Source: Pseudomonas putida
Lineage (GTDB): Bacteria > Pseudomonadota > Gammaproteobacteria > Pseudomonadales > Pseudomonadaceae
Reading direction: 5' to 3'
DNA length: 64,000 nt
Assembly (NCBI RefSeq): GCF_028682475.1
Contig: NZ_JANHLE010000004.1
Location: 62,001 to 126,000 of the forward strand
In this document: positions 32,863 to 42,577 of the stretch, piece after piece
How positions within the stretch are numbered: the first letter of the stretch is position 1
Layout of the letters: the number at the start of each line of letters is the position of its first letter
Program-made: the position numbers and the translations under genes
The notes under the pieces: generated by a model
The model's input: only the letters and a program-made list of their open reading frames with translations
Told to the model about the DNA's origin: nothing
Databases searched by the model: none

Positions 32863-35043
32863 TCAGAACGTGAAGCTTGCGGTCAGCTCCGCCGAGCGGC
32901 CCGGTGCCACGGTGGCGAACAGACCGACATGGGACGCATCGTAAATGGTTTCGTCGGTCAGGTTGAGGACGTTGAGCTGCAGGTCGAGGTTCTTGCTGAC
33001 CTTGTAGCCAACCATTGCGTCGTAGCGCCAGTAGTCATCCACGGTAATGGTGTTGGCGTCGTTCATGTAGCGATCATCCATGTAGTTGGCACCGCCACCG
33101 ACTCTCCAGCGCTCAGTGATGTCGTAGGAGCTCCACAGGCTGAAACTGTTGGGGGCAATGAACTTGGACTGATTGCCGTCGTTGCTGCGGTCACCACCGG
33201 ACTTCACCACTTCAGCGTCCAGGTAGGTGTAGCCGGCCCAGATGGCCCAGGCGTCGGTGATTCGTCCGGTGGCTTGTAGCTCGAAGCCGGTGACTTTCTG
33301 ATCGCCATCAAGGGCCACCAGGCCAGTGAGCGGGTCGGTTACCCGGGCGTTGGTTTTTTCCGTGCGGAAAACCGCGGCGGTCAGCGACAGCTGCTCGTTG
33401 AGCACATCCCACTTGGTACCCAGCTCCACACTGCGCGCTTTTTCCGGGTCCAGGTTGGCCTTGTTGCCGTTCAGGTTACCGGCACCCGCGCCATCAGCAC
33501 CGCCGGACTGGGTGTTCTCCCCCGAGGGGTTGGACGATGTGCCGTAGGACAGATAGATGCTGCCATTGGGCATGGGCTTGAAGACTACACCGACCTGATA
33601 GTTCCACAGCTCGGTGGACGATTCGGCACCACCGGCAACGCGGTTTTTCACGTCGTAGTCGTCGTAGCGCAGGCCCAGGTTCAGGTCCCACTGCTCATGC
33701 AGCCCCAGGGTGTCGAAGGCGTACAGCGATTTGACCTCGGTCTGGTACTTGCTGGTGACTTGGCCAGTACCCGGCAACAGCGTCCAGCCACCGTCATGGG
33801 GGTTGGGGTTTTCCAGGTCGGCAGGACGACCGTTATTGCCTTTGTGCTTATCCTTGTCGGTAATGGTTTCGCGGCTGAGTTCCAGGCCGGTGGCATAGGT
33901 ATGTTTGATGTTGCCGGTGTGGAAAGTACCAAACAGGTCGGTCTGGTTGATCAGCGTCGTGTTGACCACATTGCGTGGCCGGAAACCCCGCCCGACCAGT
34001 CCGCTTTCTTCTTGCTCGACATTGGCAAATACCGGACGGCTCATGACGTAGTTCTGCATGCTACGACCACCCCGCAAGGTGTTTCGTAGTTTCAGCTCTT
34101 CGGAAAAGTCGTGTTCGAGCATCAACGTTGCCAGGTCGGCAGAAGTCTTGCGGAAGTCGCGATCGACCAGGCCATAGAAATTGTCACGATCAACCTTGGC
34201 CGGCTTGTTGGTGATCAGCGAAATCGGGTGCCCCTGATCAGGAATGTCGTCCGTTTCAAGGTGGTAGTAACTGGCGGTGACACGGGTCGGCCCCTGCAGG
34301 CCCCAGGTGATGGTCGGGGCAATGCCCCAGCGCTTGACCTCGACATCGTCACGGCCGGGGGTATCGGCTTCGTGCTTCATCGCGTTCAGACGCAAGGCCA
34401 GGTCCTGCTCAGGCAGGTACTGGTTGATATCAACGGTGCTGCGCCACAGCTGGTCGGTACCCATGGTGACGGTACCGCCGATGGCGTCTTCCATCTTCGC
34501 GGCCTTGCTCACCAGGTTGATCGTGCCGCCGGTCGACCCCCGACCGCTATAGGACGAGCCCGGCCCCTTGACGATTTCCACCGATTCGACGTTGAACGCC
34601 TCATGGGACATGCGCCCCAGATCACGTACGCCGTCAATCTGGATGTCGGTACTGGCTTCGAAACCACGAATGAACGGACGATCGCCCAGCGGGGTGCCGC
34701 CTTCGCCAGCGCCCAGGGTAATGCCCGGGGTAGTGCGCAGCACGTCGGTCAACGATGTTGCGCCACGCTCTTTGATCAAGGCTTCATTGATGATGGTGAT
34801 CGACTTGGGCGTTTCAAGCAGGGGGGCGGTGAACTTTGGCGATGACATTTCATCGACTTTGAACGTTTCGTGTGGCTTCCCGGTGATATCGGTTGCATCC
34901 AGCTCCACCGCTGTTGCCGGCGCAACCGTGGCAGCGGAAGTTTGCGCCAGACTGACGGAAGACCAGGAAGCCACTGCCAAGCCAAGTGCAGTGTAAAGAT
35001 GACCTGATTCTGAACGACGTGTTATTTCAGCCTTATGTGCCAT
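32863..35043 (-). CDS. TonB-dependent catecholate siderophore receptor (Fiu/PiuA-like)
   Basis: A 726-residue outer-membrane receptor, starting at MAHKAEITRRSES with a signal peptide cut near SLAQ. There is no STN domain, so it imports without transcriptional signalling. The plug shows LLETPKSITIINEALIKERGATSLTDVLRTTPGITLGAGEGGTPLGDRPFIRGF, typical of the Fiu/PiuA group that takes up monomeric catechols and catechol-type antibiotics. The barrel ends in TASFTF. A GTG five codons upstream is an alternative start. A weak Fur-box-like sequence (12 of 19) is at 35101-35119. Confidence 0.92.
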   Translation of the reverse strand: MAHKAEITRRSESGHLYTALGLAVASWSSVSLAQTSAATVAPATAVELDATDITGKPHETFKVDEMSSPKFTAPLLETPKSITIINEALIKERGATSLTDVLRTTPGITLGAGEGGTPLGDRPFIRGFEASTDIQIDGVRDLGRMSHEAFNVESVEIVKGPGSSYSGRGSTGGTINLVSKAAKMEDAIGGTVTMGTDQLWRSTVDINQYLPEQDLALRLNAMKHEADTPGRDDVEVKRWGIAPTITWGLQGPTRVTASYYHLETDDIPDQGHPISLITNKPAKVDRDNFYGLVDRDFRKTSADLATLMLEHDFSEELKLRNTLRGGRSMQNYVMSRPVFANVEQEESGLVGRGFRPRNVVNTTLINQTDLFGTFHTGNIKHTYATGLELSRETITDKDKHKGNNGRPADLENPNPHDGGWTLLPGTGQVTSKYQTEVKSLYAFDTLGLHEQWDLNLGLRYDDYDVKNRVAGGAESSTELWNYQVGVVFKPMPNGSIYLSYGTSSNPSGENTQSGGADGAGAGNLNGNKANLDPEKARSVELGTKWDVLNEQLSLTAAVFRTEKTNARVTDPLTGLVALDGDQKVTGFELQATGRITDAWAIWAGYTYLDAEVVKSGGDRSNDGNQSKFIAPNSFSLWSSYDITERWRVGGGANYMDDRYMNDANTITVDDYWRYDAMVGYKVSKNLDLQLNVLNLTDETIYDASHVGLFATVAPGRSAELTASFTF

Positions 35044-35153
35044 TAGTATTGCCACCACCAGAAAATGATGCGCAATGCTATTTACGAGGAATTATCAGAT
35101 GAAGTTAATTTACATTATTTACGCAGAGTAACAATTCGTTTCAAAGATCAAAC

Positions 35154-35190
35154 TTAGTTACATATATTTAGTTACAAATATAAAGTTACA
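35154..35190 (+). repeat. Three tandem GTTACA repeats at exactly 14-base spacing
   Basis: TTAGTTACA begins at 35154 and 35168, and AAAGTTACA at 35182. All three share AGTTACA at 14-base spacing. Such phased direct repeats usually mark a binding site for an oligomeric or response-regulator-type transcription factor. The regulator is not known. Confidence 0.75.
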
Positions 35191-35192
35191 AA

Positions 35193-35211
35193 CTGCACTG
35201 ACACAGTGCAG
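35193..35211. promoter_or_regulatory. Perfect 19-base palindrome, operator-like
   Basis: CTGCACTGACACAGTGCAG has perfect 8-base arms around a 3-base centre, directly after the three GTTACA repeats. There is no T-run after it, so it is not a terminator. Confidence 0.7.
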
Positions 35212-35306
35212 CCAAGTACAACTTGTACGCTATGACAAACTTCTAAACGTTTTGTTCAATTGCGCCGCCCAATAGCGCAAAAACGCCGTTTATCGCTTTC
35301 GTCCCA

Positions 35307-35322
35307 TCAAGATTTTTTTCAC
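35307..35322 (+). promoter_or_regulatory. ColR-like binding site
   Basis: TCAAGATTTTTTTCAC fits the published P. putida ColR consensus (T/C)(T/C)NA(C/G)NN(T/C)TTTTTCAC, as I remember it, at every fixed position. It lies 110 bases upstream of the histidine phosphatase ATG, on the same strand. Confidence 0.6.
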
Positions 35323-35431
35323 ATCCACTTCACCTTCTCTCCACGGGGTGCCGCCTACAGTGCCGCCACGCTCGTGGTACCTGCCCCAACCGGCTGCCAC
35401 CCGATCCGATTGCGCGTTATGGAGTCGCAGC

Positions 35432-36109
35432 ATGTTGCCCGGAACTATTCGAAACCCCGTCCTTACAGCGCTCAAGCACCGACGTATCAGAACAATGCTC
35501 ATCGGCCTGTGCGTCATGCTGGCATTGGCCACGCTGACCACCTGGGCAGCAACGAGAACGCGAATTGTAGACTTGGGCAGTGACAATCAAATGCACAGCA
35601 GTGGTGTTTACAGTGAATGGTCCAAAGGTTCGGTGATCGTGTTGATCCGCCACGCTGAACGCTGTGATCGCTCAAGCAACGCTTGCCTTGGCGACCCGAC
35701 CGGGATCACCGTGGCCGGCAGTCAGGCCGCCATGGACGTCGGTAATGGCTTGCAGCACCTGGGCCTGGGTAGTGCCGATGTGTTCAGCAGCCCGGAAGTC
35801 AGGACCCGGCAGACCGCGCACTTCATCTTCGGCAAAGCCATCAACAGCGAAGACTGGGTGCAACAGTGTGACGCGGACTTCGCCCAAACAGCCCTGGCGC
35901 ACAAGGCACCAGAGCACAACCTGGTGCTGGTGACCCACAGCGGCTGCATCGACCATATGGAGCGCCAGCTGAACGTGCCCGGTGGTCAGCGCTCCAGCGA
36001 CTATGCCAGTGCCTTGTTCGTCTCGGTCGCCGCCAACGGCAAAGCGAGAATCCTCGGCCAGATGAACGCCAGCGAATGGCAAAAAATCCTCAGCAGTACA
36101 CGCACCTGA
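35432..36109 (+). CDS. Membrane-anchored histidine phosphatase (Ais-like)
   Basis: A 225-residue protein beginning MLPGTIRNPVLTALKHRRIR after a GGAG ribosome-binding site. It has one N-terminal membrane segment (MLIGLCVMLALATLTTWA) and a periplasmic histidine-phosphatase domain with the catalytic RHAERCD motif and the second His in LVLVTHSGCIDH. The shape recalls Ais, the LPS-core heptose phosphatase of enterobacteria, so a role in envelope modification is plausible. The ColR-like site upstream points the same way. The substrate is inferred, not shown. Confidence 0.85.
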   Translation: MLPGTIRNPVLTALKHRRIRTMLIGLCVMLALATLTTWAATRTRIVDLGSDNQMHSSGVYSEWSKGSVIVLIRHAERCDRSSNACLGDPTGITVAGSQAAMDVGNGLQHLGLGSADVFSSPEVRTRQTAHFIFGKAINSEDWVQQCDADFAQTALAHKAPEHNLVLVTHSGCIDHMERQLNVPGGQRSSDYASALFVSVAANGKARILGQMNASEWQKILSSTRT

Positions 36110-36125
36110 GCATGCAAAAGCCGGC

Positions 36126-36551
36126 TCAACGCCATGCCAGCATCACGACGCCCACGGTGATCAGGCTGATGCCCGCCCACTGACGCAGATCGAGCTTCTC
36201 GCCGAGCAGGGTCACCCCGAGCACGGCGACCAGCACCACGCTGAGTTTATCCACAGGGGCAACCTGAGACGCCTGGCCCAGTTGCAGGGCGCGGAAATAG
36301 CAGATCCAGGAAGCCCCGGTGGCCAGCCCGGACAACACCAGAAACAGATAGCTGCGCGGCGAAATCGAAGCCAGTGACTGGTACTGCCCGGTGGCGTAGA
36401 GAATCAGTGCCAGGCTGATCAGCACCACCACGGTACGCAGCAAGGTGGCGAAGTCGGAATTGATACCGCTGATGCCGACCTTGGCAAAAATCGCGGTCAG
36501 CGCCGCAAAGACCGCCGAGAGCACGGCCCAGAACGTCCAGGAAGCCAGCAT
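36126..36551 (-). CDS. Single-domain EamA-family membrane protein
   Basis: A 141-residue-class protein (start MLASWTFWAVLSAVFAALTAIFAKVG) with about five hydrophobic segments and one EamA/DMT repeat instead of the two found in full transporters. It resembles the EmrE-like or YdcZ-size DMT proteins that work as dimers. The C-terminal signature VAPVDKLSVVLVAVLGVTLLGEKL is typical of EamA domains. The substrate is unknown. It is divergent from the HDAC-like gene. Confidence 0.85.
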   Translation of the reverse strand: MLASWTFWAVLSAVFAALTAIFAKVGISGINSDFATLLRTVVVLISLALILYATGQYQSLASISPRSYLFLVLSGLATGASWICYFRALQLGQASQVAPVDKLSVVLVAVLGVTLLGEKLDLRQWAGISLITVGVVMLAWR

Positions 36552-36651
36552 TTGCAGTTCGCCTGTGGAAAAGTCTTCATTCAGCTTACAAAGTAGCGCA
36601 ACCGCAAGCGCAACTGGCAAGATCGGACTCTGACCTGCTCAAGAACCTGCC

Positions 36652-37566
36652 ATGGCCCTGCCCCTGATCTACCACGACGACTACAGCCCGGCGTTTCCCG
36701 CCGAGCACCGCTTTCCGATGGACAAGTTCCGCCTGTTGCGCGACCACCTGGTCGACAGCGGGCTGACCACCGATCAGGCCTTGCTGCGCCCGCAGATCTG
36801 CCCCAACGATATCCTCGCCCTGGCCCATGACCGCGATTACATCGAGCGCTACATGAATGGCGAGCTGTCACGCGAGGATCAACGCCGCCTCGGCCTGCCC
36901 TGGAGTGAAGCCCTGGCGCGACGCACGGTCAGAGCGGTCGGTGGCTCGTTGCTGGCCGCCGAGCAGGCCCTGGAACATGGCATTGCCTGTCACCTGGCCG
37001 GCGGCACCCACCACGCCCACTACGACCACCCTGCCGGCTTTTGCATCTTCAACGACCTGGCGGTGATCAGCCACTACCTGCTGGAAGCCGGACGGGTGCA
37101 CAAGGTGCTGATCTTCGATTGCGACGTGCACCAGGGCGACGGCACCGCGCGGATACTTCACAACACCCCCGACGCCATCACCGTTTCCTTGCATTGCGAG
37201 CAGAACTTCCCGGCACGCAAGGCCCAGAGCGACTGGGATATCCCCTTGCCCCGCGGCATGGGCGATCAGGCCTATTTGAAGGTGGTGGAGGACGCGTTGA
37301 ATTACCTGTTGCCGCTGTACCGCCCGGACCTGGTGCTGTATGACGCTGGCGTCGATGTGCACAAGGACGATGCCCTGGGTTACCTGCAACTGACCGATGA
37401 AGGCGTCGCAGCCCGTGATGAGCATGTCCTGCGCCAGTGCCTGGGCCGCGATATCCCGGTGGTCGGGGTGATCGGTGGCGGCTACAGCAAGGACCGCCAG
37501 GCCCTGGCCCGCCGCCATGGCATTCTCCATCACAGTGCCAAGCGGGTGCTGGGTTACTCACAATGA
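36652..37566 (+). CDS. Histone-deacetylase-like amidohydrolase
   Basis: A 304-residue protein of the HDAC/acetylpolyamine amidohydrolase superfamily. The active-site pieces are all visible: the HH pair in AGGTHHAHYDHPAGFCIFNDLAV, the zinc ligands in IFDCDVHQGDGTAR, the D in YDAGVDVHKDD, and the C-terminal GGGY. It should be a zinc-dependent deacetylase; candidates are acetylated polyamines, small molecules or proteins. Some bacterial members instead act on unknown substrates. It has no partner gene next to it. Confidence 0.9.
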   Translation: MALPLIYHDDYSPAFPAEHRFPMDKFRLLRDHLVDSGLTTDQALLRPQICPNDILALAHDRDYIERYMNGELSREDQRRLGLPWSEALARRTVRAVGGSLLAAEQALEHGIACHLAGGTHHAHYDHPAGFCIFNDLAVISHYLLEAGRVHKVLIFDCDVHQGDGTARILHNTPDAITVSLHCEQNFPARKAQSDWDIPLPRGMGDQAYLKVVEDALNYLLPLYRPDLVLYDAGVDVHKDDALGYLQLTDEGVAARDEHVLRQCLGRDIPVVGVIGGGYSKDRQALARRHGILHHSAKRVLGYSQ

Positions 37567-37715
37567 CTGTGGAACCGCCTGTGGATAACCTGCGTGAAAG
37601 CCACTGCAGCCCTTTGCCCGTGTGGGTTTGAAGCGACTGTTCATTTTTTGCTCAGTGTTTCCGCCTGCCGCGCTGAGGTAGAATGCCGGCTCTTTTTCCC
37701 AGCTTGCAGCCGACC

Positions 37716-38951
37716 ATGACCGACACCCGCTCCGCCAACCGCCCACACGTTGTCATTATCGGAGGCGGGCCGGCCGGGCTGATGGCCGCCGAAGTGCTCG
37801 GCCAGGCCGGGGTCGCGGTGGATCTGTACGACGCCATGCCTTCGGTGGGACGCAAATTCCTCCTGGCCGGGGTCGGTGGCATGAACATCACCCATTCCGA
37901 ACCCTATCCGGCGTTCATTTCCCGTTATGCCGAGCGCAGCGCTGAAATCGCCGGATTGCTCGAAGGCTTCGACGCCGACGCCCTGCGCCAGTGGATTCAC
38001 GATCTGGGCATCGAAACCTTCGTCGGCAGCTCTGGCCGGGTGTTTCCCCGCGACATGAAAGCCGCCCCGCTGCTACGTGCCTGGCTCAAGCGCCTGCGCG
38101 ACAGCGGGGTAGTTATCCACACCCGTCACCGCTGGCTTGGCTGGAATGCCGATGGCAGCTTGCGAGTCGCTTATCCACAGGGCGAACTGGCGCTCAAGCC
38201 TGCTGCCACCATTCTGGCCTTGGGCGGCGGCAGCTGGGCGCGTCTGGGTTCCGATGCGAGCTGGTTACCCTGGCTTGTGGATAAAGGCGTACAGGTTGCG
38301 CCGTTGCAGGCTGCCAACAGCGGATTCGAGGTGCATGCCTGGAGTGATCTGCTCAAAAACAAGTTCGCCGGCGCGCCATTGAAGAACATCGCCCTGAGCC
38401 TTGCGGGTCAGGCGCCGCGCCTGGGTGAGTGCATTGTCACCGCGCAAGGTTTGGAGGGCAGCCTGGTGTATGCCTGGTCTGCGCAGATCCGTGAAGCGAT
38501 CAACCGCGCAGGCAGCGCCACGGTGCTGCTCGACCTGCTGCCCAACCGCACTGTGGATAACATTCACAAGGCCCTGTCCAAGCCACGCGGCTCACGCTCG
38601 ATGGCCAAGCACCTGCACAGCCAGTTGGGCCTGGACGGGGTCAAGGCGGCGTTGCTGCGCGAGCTGACCGATGCGCCGACCTTCGCCGATCCGGCATTGC
38701 TGGCCCAGGCGATCAAGGCCCTGCCGATTGTTCTGGTGCGCCCTCGCCCGCTGGATGAAGCGATCAGCAGCGCCGGCGGGGTGGTGTTCGAGGCGATGGA
38801 TCAGCGCTTGATGCTCAACGCGCTGCCGGGGGTGTTTTGTGCCGGCGAGATGCTCGACTGGGAGGCGCCGACCGGGGGGTATCTGTTGACGGCGTGTTTT
38901 GCCAGTGGCCGTAAGGCCGGGCTTGGGGTTCTGGACTGGCTGGAAAACTGA
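37716..38951 (+). CDS. FAD-dependent oxidoreductase of the HI0933 family (TIGR03862 type)
   Basis: A 411-residue flavoprotein starting MTDTRSANRPHVVIIGGGPAGLMAAEVLGQAGV, whose GGGPAG loop binds FAD. The FLLAGVGGMNITHSE segment is the hallmark of the HI0933/YhiN family, and the C-terminal CAGEMLDWEAPTGGYLLTACFASG block closes the FAD site. The reaction is unknown; relatives are found in most bacteria. The stop codon overlaps a REP copy. Confidence 0.9.
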   Translation: MTDTRSANRPHVVIIGGGPAGLMAAEVLGQAGVAVDLYDAMPSVGRKFLLAGVGGMNITHSEPYPAFISRYAERSAEIAGLLEGFDADALRQWIHDLGIETFVGSSGRVFPRDMKAAPLLRAWLKRLRDSGVVIHTRHRWLGWNADGSLRVAYPQGELALKPAATILALGGGSWARLGSDASWLPWLVDKGVQVAPLQAANSGFEVHAWSDLLKNKFAGAPLKNIALSLAGQAPRLGECIVTAQGLEGSLVYAWSAQIREAINRAGSATVLLDLLPNRTVDNIHKALSKPRGSRSMAKHLHSQLGLDGVKAALLRELTDAPTFADPALLAQAIKALPIVLVRPRPLDEAISSAGGVVFEAMDQRLMLNALPGVFCAGEMLDWEAPTGGYLLTACFASGRKAGLGVLDWLEN

Positions 38952-39001
38952 TCGCGGGGCAAGCCCGCTCCCACACTGTAGGAGCGGGCTTGCCCCGCGA
39001 T
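38951..39001. repeat. REP pair between flavoprotein and rhlE genes
   Basis: Inverted REP copies at 38951-38974 and 38978-39001, only 3 bases apart, the second with one difference (GTAGGAGC). The pair separates two convergent genes and starts inside the upstream stop codon. Confidence 0.92.
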
Positions 39002-39008
39002 AACTACC

Positions 39009-40340
<1,332 letters not shown>

Positions 40341-40415
40341 GGCAGTACCGTCAGGGGAATTCAGCAATGGCGGCAGTTTACCTTGTTCCGCCAGCACCTT
40401 CCTGACAAACCGCTG

Positions 40416-41348
40416 CTACTTGCACAGCTCGCCGTCTGCCTGCGCTTGCGGCTTGCTCATCTCGACTGTCGGCTTGCGCCACTGCGGCAGACCGATCAAC
40501 ACCACCGCACCGATGATCACCGCCATGGCCACGCATTCCTCGAAACCGATCTGCTCGCCGGCAAACAGGATCCCGAGCAGCACCGCGACTGCGGGGTTGA
40601 CGTAGGCGTAGCTGGTGGCCGCCGCCGGACGCACATGCTTGAGCAGATACATGTAGGCGCTGAAGGCCAGGATCGAGCCGAAGAACACCAGATAAGCCAA
40701 TGCCCCCCAACCCGCGGCGGTAGGCATCTGGGTCATGCGCTCGCCGCTCAGGGCGCTGCCCAGCAGCAAGGCCGCACCCCCCACGAGCATCTCGGCGGCG
40801 CTGGCCATCGGCCCCTGAGGCAGTGGCAGGCTTTTGCTCCACACCGAGCCGAACGCCCACGATGCGGCGGCAAACAGGATCAACGCGGCGCCCATGGGAC
40901 TGGCCTGCAGGTTGGAACCCAGGTTAAGCATGGCAATACCGACCAGCCCGAGGACGATCCCGGCCCATTCCAGGCGGGTGTTGCGCTGGCCCCAGAACAG
41001 GCCGAACACCAGGGTGAACAACGGCACCGTGGCCACCGCAAGGGCGGCAACCCCGGACGCCACGCCGGCATGCTCGGCCAGGGTCACGCCGCCATTGCCG
41101 CAGCTGAGCAACAGCACACCGATTGCGCCGGCTGCGCGCCATTGCGGCCAGGTCGGTGCTGGCACGCCGCGCCAGCGCAAAAAACCGTACAACAAGGTAC
41201 CGGCGATCACAAAGCGCACGCCCGCCATCAGCAACGGTGGCCAGGACTCGACACCGATACGGATCACCAGGTAAGTCGAGCCCCACACCAGGTACAAGGC
41301 GAGGAAAGCGCCGATCAAAACCAATGGAAAGCGACGAGGGGCAGGCAT
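40416..41348 (-). CDS. EamA/DMT-family permease (YedA-like exporter)
   Basis: A 310-residue protein starting MPAPRRFPLVLIGAFLALYLVWGSTYLVIRIGVESWPPLLMAG, with ten hydrophobic segments in two EamA repeats. It resembles YedA, an inner-membrane exporter of amino acids or drugs. It is divergent from an Lrp/AsnC regulator with palindromes in between, which suggests control by that regulator and hints at an amino-acid-type substrate. Confidence 0.9.
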   Translation of the reverse strand: MPAPRRFPLVLIGAFLALYLVWGSTYLVIRIGVESWPPLLMAGVRFVIAGTLLYGFLRWRGVPAPTWPQWRAAGAIGVLLLSCGNGGVTLAEHAGVASGVAALAVATVPLFTLVFGLFWGQRNTRLEWAGIVLGLVGIAMLNLGSNLQASPMGAALILFAAASWAFGSVWSKSLPLPQGPMASAAEMLVGGAALLLGSALSGERMTQMPTAAGWGALAYLVFFGSILAFSAYMYLLKHVRPAAATSYAYVNPAVAVLLGILFAGEQIGFEECVAMAVIIGAVVLIGLPQWRKPTVEMSKPQAQADGELCK

Positions 41349-41419
41349 GGGGGGCTCGAATTCTGATTGTCGGGGGGTTAGTTTAGAAAGGCATGCGCGC
41401 AAACATAAGTTACAAAACC

Positions 41420-41454
41420 TGTTTAAACAAACCGTACACTTTTGAAAGCACGGT
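41420..41454. promoter_or_regulatory. Palindromes in the yedA-like/Lrp divergent region
   Basis: TGTTTAAACA at 41420-41429 is a perfect 10-base palindrome and ACCGT/ACGGT at 41431-41435 and 41450-41454 is an inverted pair. Their place between an Lrp-type regulator and its divergent neighbour makes them operator candidates. Confidence 0.45.
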
Positions 41455-41500
41455 TCTTCAGGCCATCAACCTTTGATTCGAAACACGCCTCGGGAAGTCC

Positions 41501-41959
41501 ATGGACAAGTACGATCGAATACTCCTCAGCGCTTTGCTGGAAAACGGCCGCGCCTCGTTTGCGGAGCTCGCACGCAAGGTCAATCTGTCTGCTCCGGCGG
41601 TTGCCGAACGGGTCGCCAAACTTGAAGCCAGCGGCGTGATCACCGGCTACCAGGCCAAGGTCGATCTGGAGAAAATCGGCTTGCCGATCCAGTGCGTGAT
41701 TGAACTGCGCCTGGCCAGCCACGGTAATCAGCAGACCTATGAAGAACTCTCGCAGATCCCGCAATTGACCGAGTGCCACCGGGTCACCGGTGATCCTTGC
41801 GTGATCATGCAGGCGGCCGTGGCCTCGATGCCGGAACTGGAGGCGTTGATCAACCGTGTCGCCCAGTTCGGCTTCAGCAAGACCTCGATCATTCTCTCCA
41901 GCGCTGTGGAGCGGCGCTTGCCGCTGGGCCACCTCGAGCACAACGGCAAGAAAACCTAG
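41501..41959 (+). CDS. Lrp/AsnC-family transcriptional regulator
   Basis: A 152-residue regulator with an N-terminal helix-turn-helix (DKYDRILLSALLENGRASFAELARKVNLSAPAVAERVAKLEASGVI) and a C-terminal RAM ligand-binding domain (VTGDPCVIMQAAVASMPELEALINRVAQFG). Such proteins sense an amino acid and usually control a neighbouring transporter; the divergent EamA exporter is the obvious candidate target. The stop overlaps the stop of the convergent exonuclease gene by 3 bases. Confidence 0.93.
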   Translation: MDKYDRILLSALLENGRASFAELARKVNLSAPAVAERVAKLEASGVITGYQAKVDLEKIGLPIQCVIELRLASHGNQQTYEELSQIPQLTECHRVTGDPCVIMQAAVASMPELEALINRVAQFGFSKTSIILSSAVERRLPLGHLEHNGKKT

Positions 41960-42558
41960 CGGTAGGTTTTCAGCGCCTCGGCGATCTTCGCCGCCGGGAC
42001 TTTCTGCAAGCTGCAGAACAACTGGTGAGACACCGCACTGACGCCTTGCTCACGCAACTGACCGGCCAGGTGCTGGGCCAGGTTGGCGGCCATTTCCGCG
42101 TCGGCCATGGCCCGGTGAGCGGTGCCGGTGTCGGGCAGCCCAGCCCAACGGGTCAGGGTGCCGAGCTTGTGGTTCGGCGCCGCCGGCATCAGGCGCCGGG
42201 CCAGGAGCATCGAACAGGCGAAGCGCTGGCTCCGGCTGCGACCGATCTGCGCCAGTTCATAGTCCCAGAACTTCTGGTCGAACGAGGCGTTGTGCGCCAG
42301 CATCGGGGTATCGCCGACGAACTCGGCGACCTCGTTCATCACCCGTGCAACAGGCGGGGCACTGCGCAGCATGGCCGTGGTGATACCGGTCAGCGAGGCA
42401 ACGAAGGCCGGCACCGGCAACCCTGCATTCATCAGGCTCTGGTAGCGCTCGACGATACGCCCCCCTTCGAGCATGACCACCGCCACTTCAGTGGCCCGGC
42501 AATTTGCACCGGGCGAAATGCCGGTGGTTTCGAAGTCGATGACAGCAATACGTTCCAA
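41956..42558 (-). CDS. DEDDh 3'-5' exonuclease (DnaQ/PolC-type)
   Basis: A 200-residue single-domain exonuclease with motif ExoI IDFETTG (Asp/Glu near residue 8), ExoII LAHNASFDQKF and ExoIII HRAMADAEMAA, that is, the DEDDh set. Free-standing members remove 3' ends of DNA or RNA; this is not the replicative DnaQ itself. It is convergent with the Lrp gene and 19 bases downstream of the NYN-domain gene, so the two nuclease-like genes may be cotranscribed. Confidence 0.9.
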   Translation of the reverse strand: MERIAVIDFETTGISPGANCRATEVAVVMLEGGRIVERYQSLMNAGLPVPAFVASLTGITTAMLRSAPPVARVMNEVAEFVGDTPMLAHNASFDQKFWDYELAQIGRSRSQRFACSMLLARRLMPAAPNHKLGTLTRWAGLPDTGTAHRAMADAEMAANLAQHLAGQLREQGVSAVSHQLFCSLQKVPAAKIAEALKTYR

Positions 42559-42577
42559 AACAAAACCTCAGTAAAAC

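Larger units (their letters stand above)
35044..35431. other. AT-rich divergent regulatory region (388 bases, no gene)
   Basis: No protein-coding gene is supported here. The stretch from 35090 to 35260 is strikingly AT-rich compared with its surroundings and contains a weak Fur-like sequence, three 14-base-spaced repeats, a 19-base palindrome and a ColR-like site (listed separately). It separates the catecholate receptor from the histidine phosphatase gene. Confidence 0.8.

Noticed and set aside
41956..41959. Overlapping stops of the Lrp and exonuclease genes as a possible frameshift
   Set aside because: Both frames are complete with conserved termini; convergent overlap of a few bases is common.
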